DNA of 64,000 nt from Ifrita kowaldi (lineage: Eukaryota; Chordata; Aves; Passeriformes; Cinclosomatidae). Made by a program: the position numbers and the translations under genes. Positions 22,301-36,500 of this stretch are shown piece by piece (within the stretch, counting starts at the first letter, position 1; every line of letters begins with the position of its first letter). The notes under the pieces were generated by a model. The model was not told the DNA's origin. It did no database searches and saw only the letters and a program-made list of their open reading frames with translations. The stretch spans positions 54,471 to 118,470 of the forward strand of contig VZRS01014167.1 of NCBI GenBank assembly GCA_013398055.1, in the 5' to 3' direction.

Positions 22301-25300
22301 CAGTTTATGTGACTTCTGGCTCCAGACCATGGGTCACATCCTCTCTAGGGCTAATCCAGAAGGAAGATGACAACCTCCTGCTGTTGTGTCTTACTTCATT
22401 AACTGAAGTGGCAGGAAATGAAAGGATCCCGTCCTTCTTGGGACATATGTGGATGTTAACACATTGCCACATGATGGAATTTCTATTTTTTCCACTTTGC
22501 TCTTTTTATATGAAATACATGCTGTGAAAAGGACTCGGAGGCTGTAAAGTCAGACACACAAGGCTTCAGAAAAGCCAGAACTGGGGTTTCTCCGGGGATC
22601 TATATTTGGTCCCTTTGTGAGGGTGCATCAGGAGGCAAGGTCCAACAGTTTCTTCCTCCTGAACAGCCCTACAGAGCACACCAGAGATGCCATTTACACA
22701 TGGAACTGGTGTTTCTCGTTCCCTTCATTCCAGAGGGGGACAGGCTGGGAGCATGGCAGTGGGGACAGCTGAGGTGGCCACAGCAGGTGATTAGGGCGGG
22801 TTGAGGTGATTTTGTGATGCAAACCCACGACTGAGCAGCCAAAATCCATCTTGGAGTTGTGCTTTCCTGGCTGCTCTGTGCTCAGACCTGCTCTCCACGC
22901 AGCATCAGCTGTTTTTATAACTGCTGCCAAGCACACCAGTACAGCAGGAGCGTGTTCACACCTCCCCCCCGAGAAGCCAAAGGTATCCCCTGCTGAGGGG
23001 TGCCCAGTGAAAATGTGATTTTCCAGGATGCTCGGCAGCACTGGAGCCAGGCTCTGCCTGTTTGGAGCAGAGCTCCTCTTGATTTCAGCCACAGCTGTGA
23101 GCGCTCAGCCCCGGCGCCCCAAGAGAGAGACACGCAGAGTTCACCGAAATCTGTGAGCTTTGGGTGACTCGGGGAGGATGGAGCACGCAGGAACCCCGTG
23201 ACACATCCAGACCTGAAGAACAGGGCTCAGCCACAAAAACACCTTCCCTTTCCCGTGGGCTTCCCCCTTGCTCACTGCAGGGCGGGCAGGGACCCCACTG
23301 TCAGCGCTGCCCTGCTGCAAATCCACCTTCTATCCATCAAGGGAAGGGAATGAGCAAGGATGCTGTGGACAGTTCAATTAAGAACTGGCTCCACAACATC
23401 CATTCAGCAGTGGGCATCCTTCCACCTAACCTTCATCCATTTTGTTTTCCTCACGATTTGCTTCTTGAGGGCAGTAATGTTTTACAACATTAGGCGAGTC
23501 CCTTCCTCCAGCGTGACAGAGCTTGTGAACCTCTTGCTGCACGTTGACCACACTTGTGCATTCGTGTGTGGCCACACTTAGTACCCTCCTTCCGAGACAG
23601 GAATCTCTGGCACAGAGCAGTGGAGGCAGTTTTGGGAGAAGACAGCAATGGAGATGAGTTCCCCTGAGTCTCAGCCCAGAGTCAAATGGGGTTTCTGGGC
23701 AAGCTGTGTGCCTGCCATAGAGCTGTGCTTGCTTTTCAGGAGCTGGTGTTCAGTGGGGAACATGAACTTTTGCTGTCATCCATTCCAGTGTCCTTCCACT
23801 GCAATTGGAGGTGTTGATTCTCGTGCTTATGCCCAAACCTGTGTGGGATAAATGCATCTGGTTGCCCTTCTCCTTCCTTTTCCCCCTTGGCTGGTGCAGT
23901 CTCTCCCTGCAGCTCTGCTCAGGCCCTGACCCAGCTGCTTTCCAGCCCTGCTGGAGCAGTCCATGGCAGAGATCTCTCGTAAGACCAAGATATCATCATC
24001 ATTTTAACTAAGCTTTTATTCCAGGAATTTTGCCTCTACCCTTAGTCATAGATTTTTTACAACAAGATGCAATGCATTTGAGTTAGTGATTAGACAGAAA
24101 AATTCCAAAAATTCCAATACTTCTTAATTAATTAACTGCCTAAAAGCAGATTGTTGTTTATAGCCAGTCTGGAGGATGTTTGCCACATCACCTGGACCCA
24201 TCTTCCTCCTTGACAAACATCTACGTAACACTCACCATTTCTGAGATTATTCCTGCCAGTAAACTTGCCTTCGAGGAGCTGCCACTGAAAGCAAGATGTG
24301 AAAGGAGTGTAAAATCCATTAGTAGAAGTCCTTTTGATTACTCAAAATATATTTCCACCGCCCTGGAGCTGCTCATCAGAGCAGCTTTACATACCTGCAT
24401 TGTTCATTCCCTAAGACTCCCAGTATCCCAGCCAGGCAGAGAAATATTTTTAATCCATATAACACGAAATATAAAAGCCAAGGAACGTGCTGTAGTTTTA
24501 CTGCTGTGTGAAAAAGACTCTGGGTGTGCATGTCACTTTTCTCACCTATGTCTGGTTCAAAGAATTAAAGTTGGAGGCTGCTACAGTGTCAGGCTGGCTG
24601 GATGTAAGAGGGTTTTTTTGGTGGTACTGACACTGCTTGGTTTGTAAAACCCATTCTTGCAGAGAGCCCTTGCTGGAGGTTTTTACATCCTGATATTTCA
24701 TGTGAAATACCATGCACTTGTTAAAACATGACCAGAAACGTGGACAAAACCAACAAGGTACTAAATGAAGGCACAAGGTCCTCCAGAGGAATTCACGTCT
24801 TGTGGGTGAGAAAGGGCAATGTGGGATGGTGGAGCCCTGTAGGATGAACACAACGGTCAGCTGAGCAGGTTTTCTGGAGATCCAGGGATTGATCCCGTTC
24901 CCATGAAAGGGAAGGAAGCAGAGCTCTTGTCCCTTCCCCCTGGGATGTGGGAGCTGTTTGCTCTGAGCAGAGTGGGCATTTCAGGCTGGCTTGGGAAGCA
25001 CCCATCCCGCTGTTCCTATGGGCTGTTTTTCTGGCTGTGCCATTTATCCTTGCTTCTGTGGCACAGCTAAAAACTCTTTTTCTCCTCTCATCTTTCCCCC
25101 CTCCCCTTCCTGTTTCTCCTGTTCTTTGCAGTCCTGTGGGAACGCTGCTGTTAAGTAATTGTGCTCTCAGAGATGTCCGTGCTTGTGACAGGGGTGAGCC
25201 CAACCTACCGTGTCCAGAATTCCCCTCCCTAGACCTCAGGACCTCTTAGTTCAGCTCTGGGATGGCTCCGAGTGTAGTTCTAGTTGGAAGAGAGACTCTG

Positions 25301-28300
25301 TAAAATTACATCTTGTTGTTCCATATTTATTCTCCCTCAGTGGTTTCCATGTCAAACTTGCTCAGTTTACCAGTCAAAACAAGATATTTCTACCTGCCAG
25401 CTCTGCCAGCTCAGCCTGGGCTCTGGAAATCAAGCTGTGCTCTCTCTGCCCTGGACATCATCACTCACCAAAAAGGATTCTCAAATCAGGGCTGAGCTGG
25501 ATGTGATGTCGATTATGCACAAATATAATTTGTTCTCGGGTGGTATTGGGGGCTCTGTGTGACAGATAGCAGCCAGGCTCCTGTGCTGTGCAAATATTGA
25601 CTAATAAATCTTCCCCACCACCTGGGGGAGGATGGGCCACTACTGGGGCCACCACTGGGGCCATTTTACGCCTCGGGGATACCAAGAAGGGGCAGTTTTT
25701 TGGGGGTGATGGCAAAAACCCACGGCATGGCACTGCTTCCTGCTATTCTCTTTATTTGTGAGAACAGACCTAAGCACCTCCAGAGCTCTGGTCCATTGCT
25801 TGGTCACCAAACTGTGCCCTTTCCTGCAATGTGGTGTCCCGTGGAATCCCCACAGGGAACAGGCAGCTGGGCCCGCTTCTTGGTGTGGAGAAATGCCATG
25901 CTACAGACATAGGAAAGGGCAATAATCTTGGCCACAAATAGTTCCCCTTCTGATGGGTGAAGCAGAAGGACTTTCCTCAACACCCATTTCCAGAAAACCT
26001 GAAATTTTGTAAATTTGATCATTGGCAGGATGTTTAAAACACCCCTACATGTGGCAGAAAATGTATTCACTGTGTAAGATCATGTCATAGAGCAGGAAAA
26101 GCAGGAAGGGTGCCCTGGCTGTTGCATTGGTTTCAGCTTTACTCTTGTGCTCCTGTAGTGAATCCCCCACGGGCTGTCAGCAGGAAGGGACACCAGAGCC
26201 TTCCCTGTCCCCACGTGAGGCTCCACTCTGAGCCTGCAGAGCCCTTTCAGCCACTAAAAGCCACGGTGGGCTTTTACCTGTGGCACAGCCCAAGAGCAGT
26301 GGAAGATGAAGGTTTCTGTGACACTTTGTCACCCCGTGCTGGCATTTGGGACAGTCAGCTGAGCTGGGAGAGCACCAAGGTGCCCCTTTCTCTTCCACAG
26401 CTCTGTGGAAGCCAGGATGGGTTTTCTGGCCAGCAGAGCTTTCCAAACACATCCCCTCAGCTACCTGGAGTACTTCTTACTCTTCTCTTGCACACAGTGA
26501 GACAATTCACAGCTCTCTTTAAGGAGCTTGGTGTTGGTGAGACCGCAGCAGGTGACACCTCCAGGCTGGGGGAACCTTGTGCTGTGGGAAGAGCCACGCC
26601 TGAGGGCTGCACTGGGCAGTTCAGTGGGTGATGCATTGAAAAAGGGGCTGCCCACGGCAGTGGCAAAGCTCTGGGGGTAACATCAGAAGCTGTCAGGCCA
26701 GGAGAGGAGGCCACCCAGGTCACAGATGTCACCTGGAGAAGGTCTGCAGGAAATCCCACTCTCCTGGCCTCCGGGGAAGGATCTCAGCTTGGCAGGAAAT
26801 TTTTGGAAGTGAGGGAGAGGGTAGGCTATGAGCTGAATTCTTCTTCTTATCCTCCTTTCACAGCAAAAATAGAACATTTCTCACAAGTTCCCCTACATGT
26901 TTTTCTTCCCTATTGCACACTAGCTCCTTGCTAGTATGTGACGCTCCAGAAAAAAAGGAATTGATGAGTACTCAAGTTAATAATGTGTGGTTATTGTGTT
27001 GATGAATTGCTGGAGATGAATATATATGTAAAAGCTCTGCAAGATTCGCTCATCCATGCATCCTGAGTGAAAGCAATTATTTTGGTGAGCAAATTGGACT
27101 CTAGTTTTATGGTTTAATAAAGAGGTTCTGGGGTAAAAGGCAACTTTTGTCCCAGACATTATTGCAGATCAACTCTTGCTGGAATAATGGAAACACCAGC
27201 ACAGGGGGCAGTCTTTCAAAAGTGGATTTCTTAGAATCCTTTTTCCTACTAAACTCTTGCAATTCTTGGTCACCACTGAATTTCATAAGATCTTCCCCAT
27301 CTTCAGACTGTGGAGAAAGGTCAGGACCACCTGAACAAAGCACATCCAAGAGCCTCAGAAACTAAGTGATGAAAACTTGTCATCCCATGGATAACATTTG
27401 GAAAGGGGGAGGCTTGTTTTCGTGTGTGTGCTTTGTTTCTCGTGATTCCTAACTCAGATATGAATTTACTGTGAATGTAATGACATTTTCAGGCCTGATT
27501 CACTCCATTTCTTCAATACTTGCCCTGTAAATTGTCCTGGCTGCCCTTGAGCATAAACCTTGGGTGCTGTGTAAGTTTACCATGTCCCAACCTGGCTGTC
27601 TTGTTCCTTTTGTTTTTTCCTCACACGCTGGGCATGTCCAACTGGATTCAATCCAGGAGTTCCATGCTGTGGTATCCTTTAAAGACAACAGTCTGTAAAC
27701 AGTGATGGGGAGGTGTGACTAACTCACCAAAAAAAATGGAAAACAGGGAGGAAAAAAGAGAAAACACCTTGTTGTTGCCACTTTGATAAAAATGACAAGT
27801 GCAGGTATTTCGTTGTTGTTACAAACACTTCCAAGACAGAGAAATGGATTTGATGTGAACAGAGGAGCTTGTGTTAACCCACTGAAATTAATTTGGCTCA
27901 GCTCATTTACAGCTAAGGGGAGTCCCAGACAGGTCACTCCCTACAGTCCAGGCCAGGTCTGCAGTTGCTTTGGGGGAGGATATTTCCAGTGCACATCAGA
28001 GAGGCTCCTCCGTGGAGAAAACTTTGATTGCCAGAAAAGCCCCAGCACTGAAAAGCTGGGCCAGCACCTTCGTGCCCCGAGTGGGCAGGTGAGAAGTGAG
28101 ACATTCCAGTGGGCAGCTCGGGAGAGACTTCCACAGCTGCCAGGCAGGGAAAACTGCTAAATGACCTCACCCGTGGGCCATTCTGGCCACCCCACCTGAG
28201 GGGGTGGAGTGTCCTGTGGAGGGAGGGAGTGGCTGGATCCTGTGGGATCCTGTGGGGTGCGATGGGATGGGATGGGTGTCCCACATATAGCAGCACCACC

Positions 28301-31300
28301 CCTGCCCGTGGGGGTGGTTTGGCTGTGAAGAGGAGGGTGGTGCTGTGGTTTCCCAGGTATTCTGCTGCACTCCTACCTCCTGGCTCTGCAAGGAGCGTCG
28401 TGATGCTGGGGGAGGGATCCCAGCGCTTGGGATTCAGCCTTAATCCTGCTTAGAAACCTGTGTGCCTCTGTTGGCCTTGTAGCACCAGAACCGGTACAGA
28501 AATTGAATGTTTTGCATTGTAAAGAGTGTTTTTGAGGCTGTGATGAGTCCTGGGGGTTGTTCTGCTCTGACCTGGGGAGCTGGGGATGGGGAAGCTGCCT
28601 GTGGTGGGTGCGTTCTGGTACATGGTTAAATACCCTGCTTCCTTTTGCACCCAGGAGTTCAAAATATTTTGTGTCTGTGTGCAACCCTTTCTGAAGGTCT
28701 GTCCCCTTCCAAGGCAGGGTGGCAGGCAGTGGGCTGGGAAAGGAGGAGCAGGAGGGTGCCAAAGGCTTCTGAGCCTGCCCCAGCTGGAGGAGCAGAGGCT
28801 CTGGCAGTGCCCTGGCTGGCTCTGGGAGGTGGGGCAAACACCACCTCTGAGTAAAAGCAAAAGGACTGGACTATTCCCGAGTCCACCACTGCTTGCCAGG
28901 CAGGCAGAGCTGTGTCCCAGGGCTGCACCGGCAGGGCCCCTGGGGAGATGCCGTTGCCTGCCAGGATCCTGACAGAGGTAGGAGGGAAGTCTTCTCAGGT
29001 GGAGAGGTGTGGGGGTGGCTGATCAGCGTGGGCACAATGCTTCACGCTGCTGCTGGGGAGAAGAAGCCTGGCTTGTGTTGCTTTGCTGTCAGTCTACGAC
29101 AGGCACTTGCTTGGCAAGCCCTGCTGTCCTCCTGCTACTACTCTTGGTGGAGGAGAGCTGGAGGGACCCGGGATGCTCAGTTGCCTCTGCTTTCCTGGGG
29201 TTTGCTCCATGTAAATGCTCACGGGGAAATGTGGTATTTCACAGTGCCAGGGAGGGATGGAACAGGGAAACACCAAGTGTGTGCCCTGCAGAGCCTCAGA
29301 GCTGGTCTGTGTGGGTGTCCCTGGGAGGGGAGGGCAAGTGACCCGTCCTCCAGGAGGCTGGAGCACTGCCTTCATCTCCCAAGGCTCCGCTCTGGATCCA
29401 CCTTCTGCAATGTCCCTGCTCCAACAAAGAACCCAAGGGCAGTGACATCCCTGCAAAGCAAGCTGGCTGTTGTCCCAGCTGGGCACTGCCAGCTCTGAGG
29501 GATGGGTGGGAGCTGGCACTCCCATCTCTCGGTGAAGTTGCTCTTAAAGGGCTGATTGCTTGGCCCCACTGGTCAGTGCCAGGTTGATGATGGTCAGTTC
29601 TGGTGGGGTGGTGGAGTTGTGTGGCTGTAAATGAGAGCTTGGCAAACCTGGGAACTTTGTTTTCCTCTTGCTTTGCTTTAACCTTACCAAGCGTGCATCA
29701 CCTGGGCAAGAGATCCACGAGCAGAAGCCCTTGGAAGGCTGTCTTCATCACTGAGGGTGAAACAGCTTTAAAAATCTATCTCCTGAATGTTGACCTAGGC
29801 CTCTTTGAAGAACAGATGATGTTCTGAGTAGTCAGTAACTTTTTTTGAATGCTGAAAGCCCTTGTGTGTGTACAGGTGCTCTGCTGGACTGCATCCACTG
29901 GCAGTCCAGATGCTGTCAGGCTTGGTGTCTACTCTCTTGTTCCATTTTTAAGCCTGTACATTTGAGACCTCGTTTTCATTCAGCTTGGCTAGCTGTCTAC
30001 CATCATCTTTTAAAATCAGCCTTGATTTAGCTTCCTCTGTAATCCTTCAATCCCTCTGGGACAACCTTTACATTGTTTTTGGAGCCAGCTGATTGTTCTC
30101 TCTCACTTCCAAATTTCCATGGGATGTTTGCAATATCCCACTCTAATACCTACTAATCCATTAAAAATACCCATGAGATAGATTAGGTAATCCACTGTGC
30201 CTCACAGATTGTGCTCCTTAATTCTCTGCCTCCCCTGGAATAGTCACAGAACGGGTGCTACATCTGCCCTGGGAAAGCACTGTTCCTCCAGAAGGATCCC
30301 TCAGCACTGGCTCAGGAGCAGGCACAGTTTGCTGGAGAAAATGTTCTGTGACTCTTCAGATCCACGGGGAGAGCTTCATGTGACGACAGGCCCGGGACTG
30401 TGGCTGCTGTTATCCAGGTTAACCTGTGTGTTTGCAAAGAGCATCACAGGGAGCAGTGCTGGCAGGAGCAGAGGTCAGCTCTGCCTGCTCTGCAGGTGCT
30501 GTGGCTCCTGGCTGAACAGGAGCCTCGTGGCTTGCTTGCACCATGTTCCCATTTGGATATTCCAAAAGTCTGCTCAAGAGCTGTGCTGTGGTTGTACCCT
30601 CCCTTAGATGTTCCATTCTACCTGTGTGCTGTCCATTATATCACCGTCCTGGTGGGAGCTTGCTCCCACTTGGCATTTTCCTTGGGGAGTCCCAACTATT
30701 GCCCTTTCTTAAAGGAATATATTGGAAGTTCAGTTGTCTGCCTGGATGAGGTGACAGTGCCAGGAGAGGAGAATGGCACAGGCTGGAAATCCTCATTATC
30801 CTCCTTGCACAGGGCGATGCTGTACTTGGCGTGGTGCAGTTGGATGGAAACCATACCAGAGTTAGGCAAAATCTCGTTCTGTGCCTGGGCTCAGTGGTGT
30901 GAAAAGGGCCAGGCACTCCCTAAAGGAGCATGGGAAAATGTAGGAAACCTGTCATACCCTAGAAACTGTTTTCTGCCAGACCTACTTGGAGAGCAGCTGC
31001 AATCTCCATGGGAACTAGTGGTGGTAGATATCCTTCCTGCCCCTGCAGAACCAGGAATCCTTGGGGAAGGAGCAGGTATTGACATCCCCAGGTGTCCTGG
31101 AGGCCAGGGCCCTGTCTTTTATCTCCAAAACCCCACTGAGAGATTCCTCAGCAGTGGCAAGTCCCTCATAAATCCTGTTCCCCCCACCCAAACAAATGCC
31201 AGATTTGCTGACTTGCCTTGAGACCATCTCTCCTTCTGGTGGTGTATAACAGTGCCCAGAAGTGTAAAGCCATGGTGTGCTTTGCCCTTTTAAATCCAAG

Positions 31301-32502
31301 GGATTCCATGGGGTGACCTGCTGGGAGCAGAGGGGGAGCTTCGATATCAGCCTCTGAACGTGTTTGGTGTTTCTGGCTGTTGTGCTGAGCCTGGCAAAAG
31401 AAATGCACAGCGTTGGCTGTGAGTGGGGGAGAGGTCATGGAAATAAGAGTAAAAAAAAAACACAAGTGGGAAAAGGATTGGAAAGTGTTAAATGGATGTT
31501 TAAACATAGATTTTATTGGAAAAGTTTAAGTAGGTTCTTAAGGGACTCTGCTGAACTCGGTGCTTTGAGATGTCACTGCAAATCAGAGATGCTGGATGAA
31601 AGTGGTTCCCAGAACATTTCTGCTTTCATGATACATGGTCAACTTTTCAATGTTAACACTAAACTGAGTTTGTGCTTGATGCTGTACATAAGCTAAAATA
31701 AAAGGAAAGGAACAGGAAAATCAGCATTGGGAAACTTCTTTGTGGTTTGGCTTGTGTAGCCTGCTGGGATGGCATCTTTTAGACGTCCTCTCACTGCTGT
31801 AGCAGAGCCTGGGTCCTGAGATCTGTAAGCACAGCTATTATGCAGACAGCAATTTGTGAACTCCTCTTGCAATCTTCCTGTGTGCTGAAAAGCCAGGAGC
31901 GTTTCCGTTCTGCCTGCACTGGAGTGTAGTAAATTCGAGTGTCCTGACAGCAGACTGGCCTCTGAGTTATCTTTTGGGTGGTTTCAAAACACCACAGCAC
32001 AGGACTAATTAGTCCATCAGCCGAAAACGATCCAAGGCTATCTGTTTTGGGAGGGCCAGAGGGAGATTTACGCAGAGGATGAATGTTTTCATCCAGGCAG
32101 CAGCTTCTCAAGCCCAGTGCTGGACGTGCCGCCTTCTGCACCTCCAATTACCTGGGAGCTCTTGGTTCCTCGCTAACCACGTCTGTCAGGCCTTGTGTAA
32201 CCAGCTCGTGGCCGCACGTAGCCGTGACGTGGGCCCTGGGTCTGAGCTGTAAACACAAAGCCAGGCTGCCCCGAGGTTCAGTGCTGGGAACAAAGCAGAG
32301 GCAGCGGCCTGGGCGAGCCATCTTCTGCAGAAAGAGAGAGTAGATGCTGAACGCTTCTGCCTTGTTCAGGAGCGTGGAGTGGAGACTGAGGGGAAAAGTC
32401 CTGACAGTGGAATGACAAGCTGGTCGTGCCTGTGGTGACACTGAGTGTCCCAGTGCTGATCCTGTTGGGTGGGGGGTCATTGAAAATGCAGGTGTAGTCC
32501 CA

Positions 32503-32542
32503 TGGTCCTTTATCAGCAAGCCTGGTCCTTTATCAGCAAGCC
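32503..32542. repeat. Perfect 20-bp tandem duplication
   Basis: The 20-base unit beginning TGGTCCTTTATCAG occurs twice in direct succession (32503-32522 and 32523-32542). The opening TGGCCCTTT of a third, diverged copy follows. It looks like a recent replication-slippage event. Confidence 0.95.
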
Positions 32543-33179
32543 TGGCCCTTTCCACGCCTGCCTTTATCACCCTGTGTGTGCAGAAACGCTTCCACCAGAC
32601 AGGGCAGGGCAACCTTGCCTGGGACTGGCTGGTTTGGGGCTGGACTTCAGCTTCTGGAGGGCTGGGATTGGGGAGCAAGGTTTTGCATGGATGGATTCTC
32701 ATGCCTGTGGGTATTTACCATTGCAGGGTAAGGCACAGACCTGTTCTACATGTAGATTTAGTAACTGAAGCCGCTAATTTTCTCTGGTTGGCTTTGTTTA
32801 CTCAGCAGAAGACCTAAAAGCAGCTTTCCTGCTGCTGCAGGGATCTCAGAGACTGGTGATGCCACAGGCAGGGTGCAAGCAGGGAACGCTGAGGCTCATG
32901 CACAAAGCTGTCTTGAATAATTTCTTCTCTTGTCCAGAAGAGTCAGGGCCGTGCTCCCTCCTCCTGCATGTATGATGTGCTCCAATGGCAGGAGCTCAGC
33001 TGCCCCTCTGCCATCTCTAACCTCCTACACAGAGTGAGCAGCTCCCAGGACGGGTGCAGCGGGTTTGGAGATGTTTCAGGAGGATTCTGTACAGGGGAGG
33101 TTGTTTTTTCTTTTGTCTGCACGAGTGTGTCGTTGCTTCAGTGGCTGGTTTGTGGATACCAGGCTTTAAAATAGAGATG

Positions 33180-33525
33180 TAGACAAATTGGCAAAAGGCC
33201 AGAGGAGAGCAGTACTAATTGTCAGAGCTTTAGAAAACATGACCTCTGAGGAGAGGTTGAAGAAATCAGGTGCATTTAATCTAGACAAGGCAGCATTGGT
33301 GGGGGAGGGAGGGGGATGTCATGGTTTCTCAGAACGTAAGAGCTGTTGTTAAGGAAGGATGATTGATTTATTCTTTCACTGTTGTGGAGCGGGGGGAATG
33401 ATGAGACTAAACTACATTTAAACTGCAGAGAAGATTTGGTTTGGGTATCTAGGAAAAGCCTTCAGCGCAGTGAAATGCAGGAAGCATTCCCTCTGTTCAG
33501 GGAAGCTGTGAAATTTCTGACACCC
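33180..33525 (+). mobile_element. Ancient CR1-like LINE fragment
   Basis: The recognisable core is CAAATTGGCAAAAGGCCAGAGGAGAGCA and ACATGACCTCTGAGGAGAGG followed by a TTGAAGAAATCAGG segment. These match the region upstream of the CR1 3' terminus in older reptile and bird subfamilies. After about 33300 the match fades, with weak similarity resuming near 33430-33510. It is heavily decayed and its boundaries are uncertain. Confidence 0.65.
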
Positions 33526-36500
33526 TGTTAATGCCTTTGTTCCTGTAGTTCAGACTAAAGGGTGGTTTTAAGGCTGATCCCTGTCCCTCAGCAGCTGCAA
33601 AGCTTGGCTCTGCCAGCAGTGCCAAGTCCACGTGGTCAGGAATGCAGGAACCAGGAACCTTGGAGCACTGGCTGTAGTTCATAAAAATGATGTGGCTTCA
33701 GTGGATCATAAATCGGGCTCTGTTCGCCTGCCCACTGCTTTGGAGTCCTTTTGGCTGTGTCTGTGTTGCAGTTGGAGATCTGAAGACAGAGGAACCCCAG
33801 CTTGCTTTAGTGATAACTTCCTTGGGTAGAGTGAAGAGGGGGAAACCTGGGCCTTAGCTCAGGGCAGTTGCCTCAGTAACCATCCCCCTGCTTCACTGGA
33901 TTTTGTGCTGTTGCCTTCAGTGAGCTCTGCAGGCTCAGAACCAGGCTGAGGCCTGGGAGGGATGTCCCAGTCCAGGCTGCCATCACCTCTGGCTGGAGTG
34001 CAGGCACACACAGGCTGGGAAACACAACCTTTCCTCTACACTTGTGCCATCTGAGTTATTTCTGTAGCAACGTGACTCCAGGTGCTGGGGTTTTATGGAT
34101 TATAAAATAAAATGTGAAAGTAATAACTGGTTGCTGGGAAAATATTGCAGATTAGCACGACTTGTTCTCTACCTTGACTGTGTTTATATTTGACAAGTAT
34201 CACTTGCAGAAAGAGGACAGGTTTTATTATAACTCTTTTGTCTGCTTCCCTTCCAACTTCCTGAGTGCATTATTCACAGGCGTCAAACTACTTTCAGAAC
34301 AAAATGTTGGTGAACTCTCCAGTGGTGGTGAGAAACAGGGATGTGTGAGGGTGCCATTCACTGGTAAAAGTGGCAGAATTTCTCACACTCCCTCACTCGT
34401 GATCTTGCCTACAAACCCTTTCCAGGCAGAAGCTTTTCCTCTAAGGGGAGAAAGTCTAGTTCTTTGTGCCCATTGGCAAGGCACAGGTAAAAACATGGGT
34501 CTTTAATATCAGGTTTGCTTCTTTTGCCCTGTCTCGGATCCACAAACGCAGAGTTCTGTCTCTTCTGGACAAATTTGCAGATGACATTATCCCATATTTG
34601 AAATACCCTACTTTTGTATCCCTTTTGCCTGGAGCTATTAACATTGGCAGAATTGATGTCCTTTGTTTATTTTCCTGTACTACTTAAAGTCTGAATGTTG
34701 GGCACCAGCTGGCCTGGTTTTCCATGGGGCTGCACCGAGAGTCAGGACATATTTTTGTGTTGGCTGTGTGCACGCTGCTGAGCCCCTGTCCTGAGCAGAC
34801 TGGGAGCCAGCCCTCACAACAGGGCTGGAGAAGGTGAAATGGCTTCAAGATAAGAGCAGGTTAAAGGCAGGACTTGCCTGCCTTCATCTTTCATTGTCTG
34901 CAGGACAATCACACACACACAGGGTTGCACACCCCGGGGCTGGCAGGTGGGCAGTGCAGCCTCCCAAATTCCGTGGTAGATGGGGTGTGGAGGAGCTGGC
35001 AGTGCCAAGAGGAGCCCTGCTGACTCTGCAGGGAGCTGGGGGCAGCACGGCTGATCCCTCCACCCCAGAGCTGCTCCTGGAGCTGGGAGTGGGGAGGTCT
35101 GGAGCTCGTCCCTGGCTCTGACACTGAGTCACTGCATGACCTGGGGCGCTGGGATACCATGGTGATGAACACAGCACAAATGTCTGGACGGATAGAATGG
35201 ATTGGATGGGCTCTGGGTTTGACAAATATTTGTGTATCCCCACTGTCAGTGCTCCCCTGCTCTAAACCACCCAGCCTGCTGCTTTCAGTGGGGGACAGAG
35301 CCCTGGTTTGTGCTGGGGAAGGAGGGGAAGCGCAGCCACGGTGACACAAGCACCGGTGGGGACAGGCTGGAAGCCGAGCAGGCAGTGGGGCACTCTTGGA
35401 GGGGACAGCACTGCATGGCAGAAAGGCTCTGGAGTGGGAATCTGCCTTCTCCCAGGCTCTGCTGCAGCCCTGTGCGTGGCCCTGGCTCTCCTCCTGTAAC
35501 TAATTAGCCTGCAAGATCCTCAGGGCAGCACCGACTTCCTCCTCCTGCTACAGCTTCTATCACAAGGCCCTGATTTCAGGGAAAAAAAAGACAAACTATC
35601 AAAGTGAGACTTCCTTAAAAGCTTTGCCGTGCCTCTGTCAGCCTCTGGCGCAAAGGAGGCTGCAGGAGAATCGTCTCTCCCTGGTGTGACTGTTGGTTAT
35701 TTTCCCACCTGGCTCCCTCGTGAAGGATGAAGGTACAAGCACAGCAAAGATGTGTCTGGGAGGGGATCTTCAGAGGCTCCACGAGGTCTCCTGAGCACCC
35801 CTGCCTCGGGCACCCTGTCAGCGAGCCCGGGGTGCTGGAGCCTGCACTGCTTCTTTAAGGAGATTTGCATAGCAGGGCCTAATTACAGTTGTTGATTCTG
35901 ATGTTTTCAGTGTTGTTCATATTCCATTAAAGGATAATGCTGCTTAATTTGCAGCAGAGGGTCTCGGTGAACAGCACACCCAATCACAAGGCACCCCTAA
36001 TGACACTGCTTCCCTACTTCTGGTAACACATAATTAAAAAATCACTTCATTTCCAGTTGTGTGGTTCTCCCCTCTCCCCCAACCTCCTAATTACTTTCTA
36101 AGCCATTTCATGATTATCTGTAAATATTTCAGCACTTAGATCTGCTAATGAGTACAGGGAAGAGTTAATACCTTGAGTGGCACAACTGCTTGCCTTTCCC
36201 TTTCTAGTGATGCATTGCAAGGGATCAATTTTCCACCTTGCCTGTGCGAGGAAAGGGGCTTTTCTTTGGGGTGGGATTGGGTTTGTGCTCTGCCTTTGGG
36301 GCTGTGGGCCTGAACAGGGGAGGGGTAACATGCAAAAAGCCCGTCTCCAGCTACAGGAGGGTTTTTGCTGGGTTTGGCAGTGGGTGTGTATCTTGCTGTA
36401 AATTGTTTCAGGTAGCCTAAGCTCCACTGAAAGGACAGTCCTGTTCTCTAATCCGAGCTCTGCTCTGAAAAGCCACTGTACAAACGCTGCTTTTTCCCTT

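Noticed and set aside
24180..24647. 155-codon plus-strand open frame in intron 2
   Set aside because: It has no recognisable domain and no flanking splice logic. It is treated as part of an AT-rich candidate regulatory block, not as a gene.
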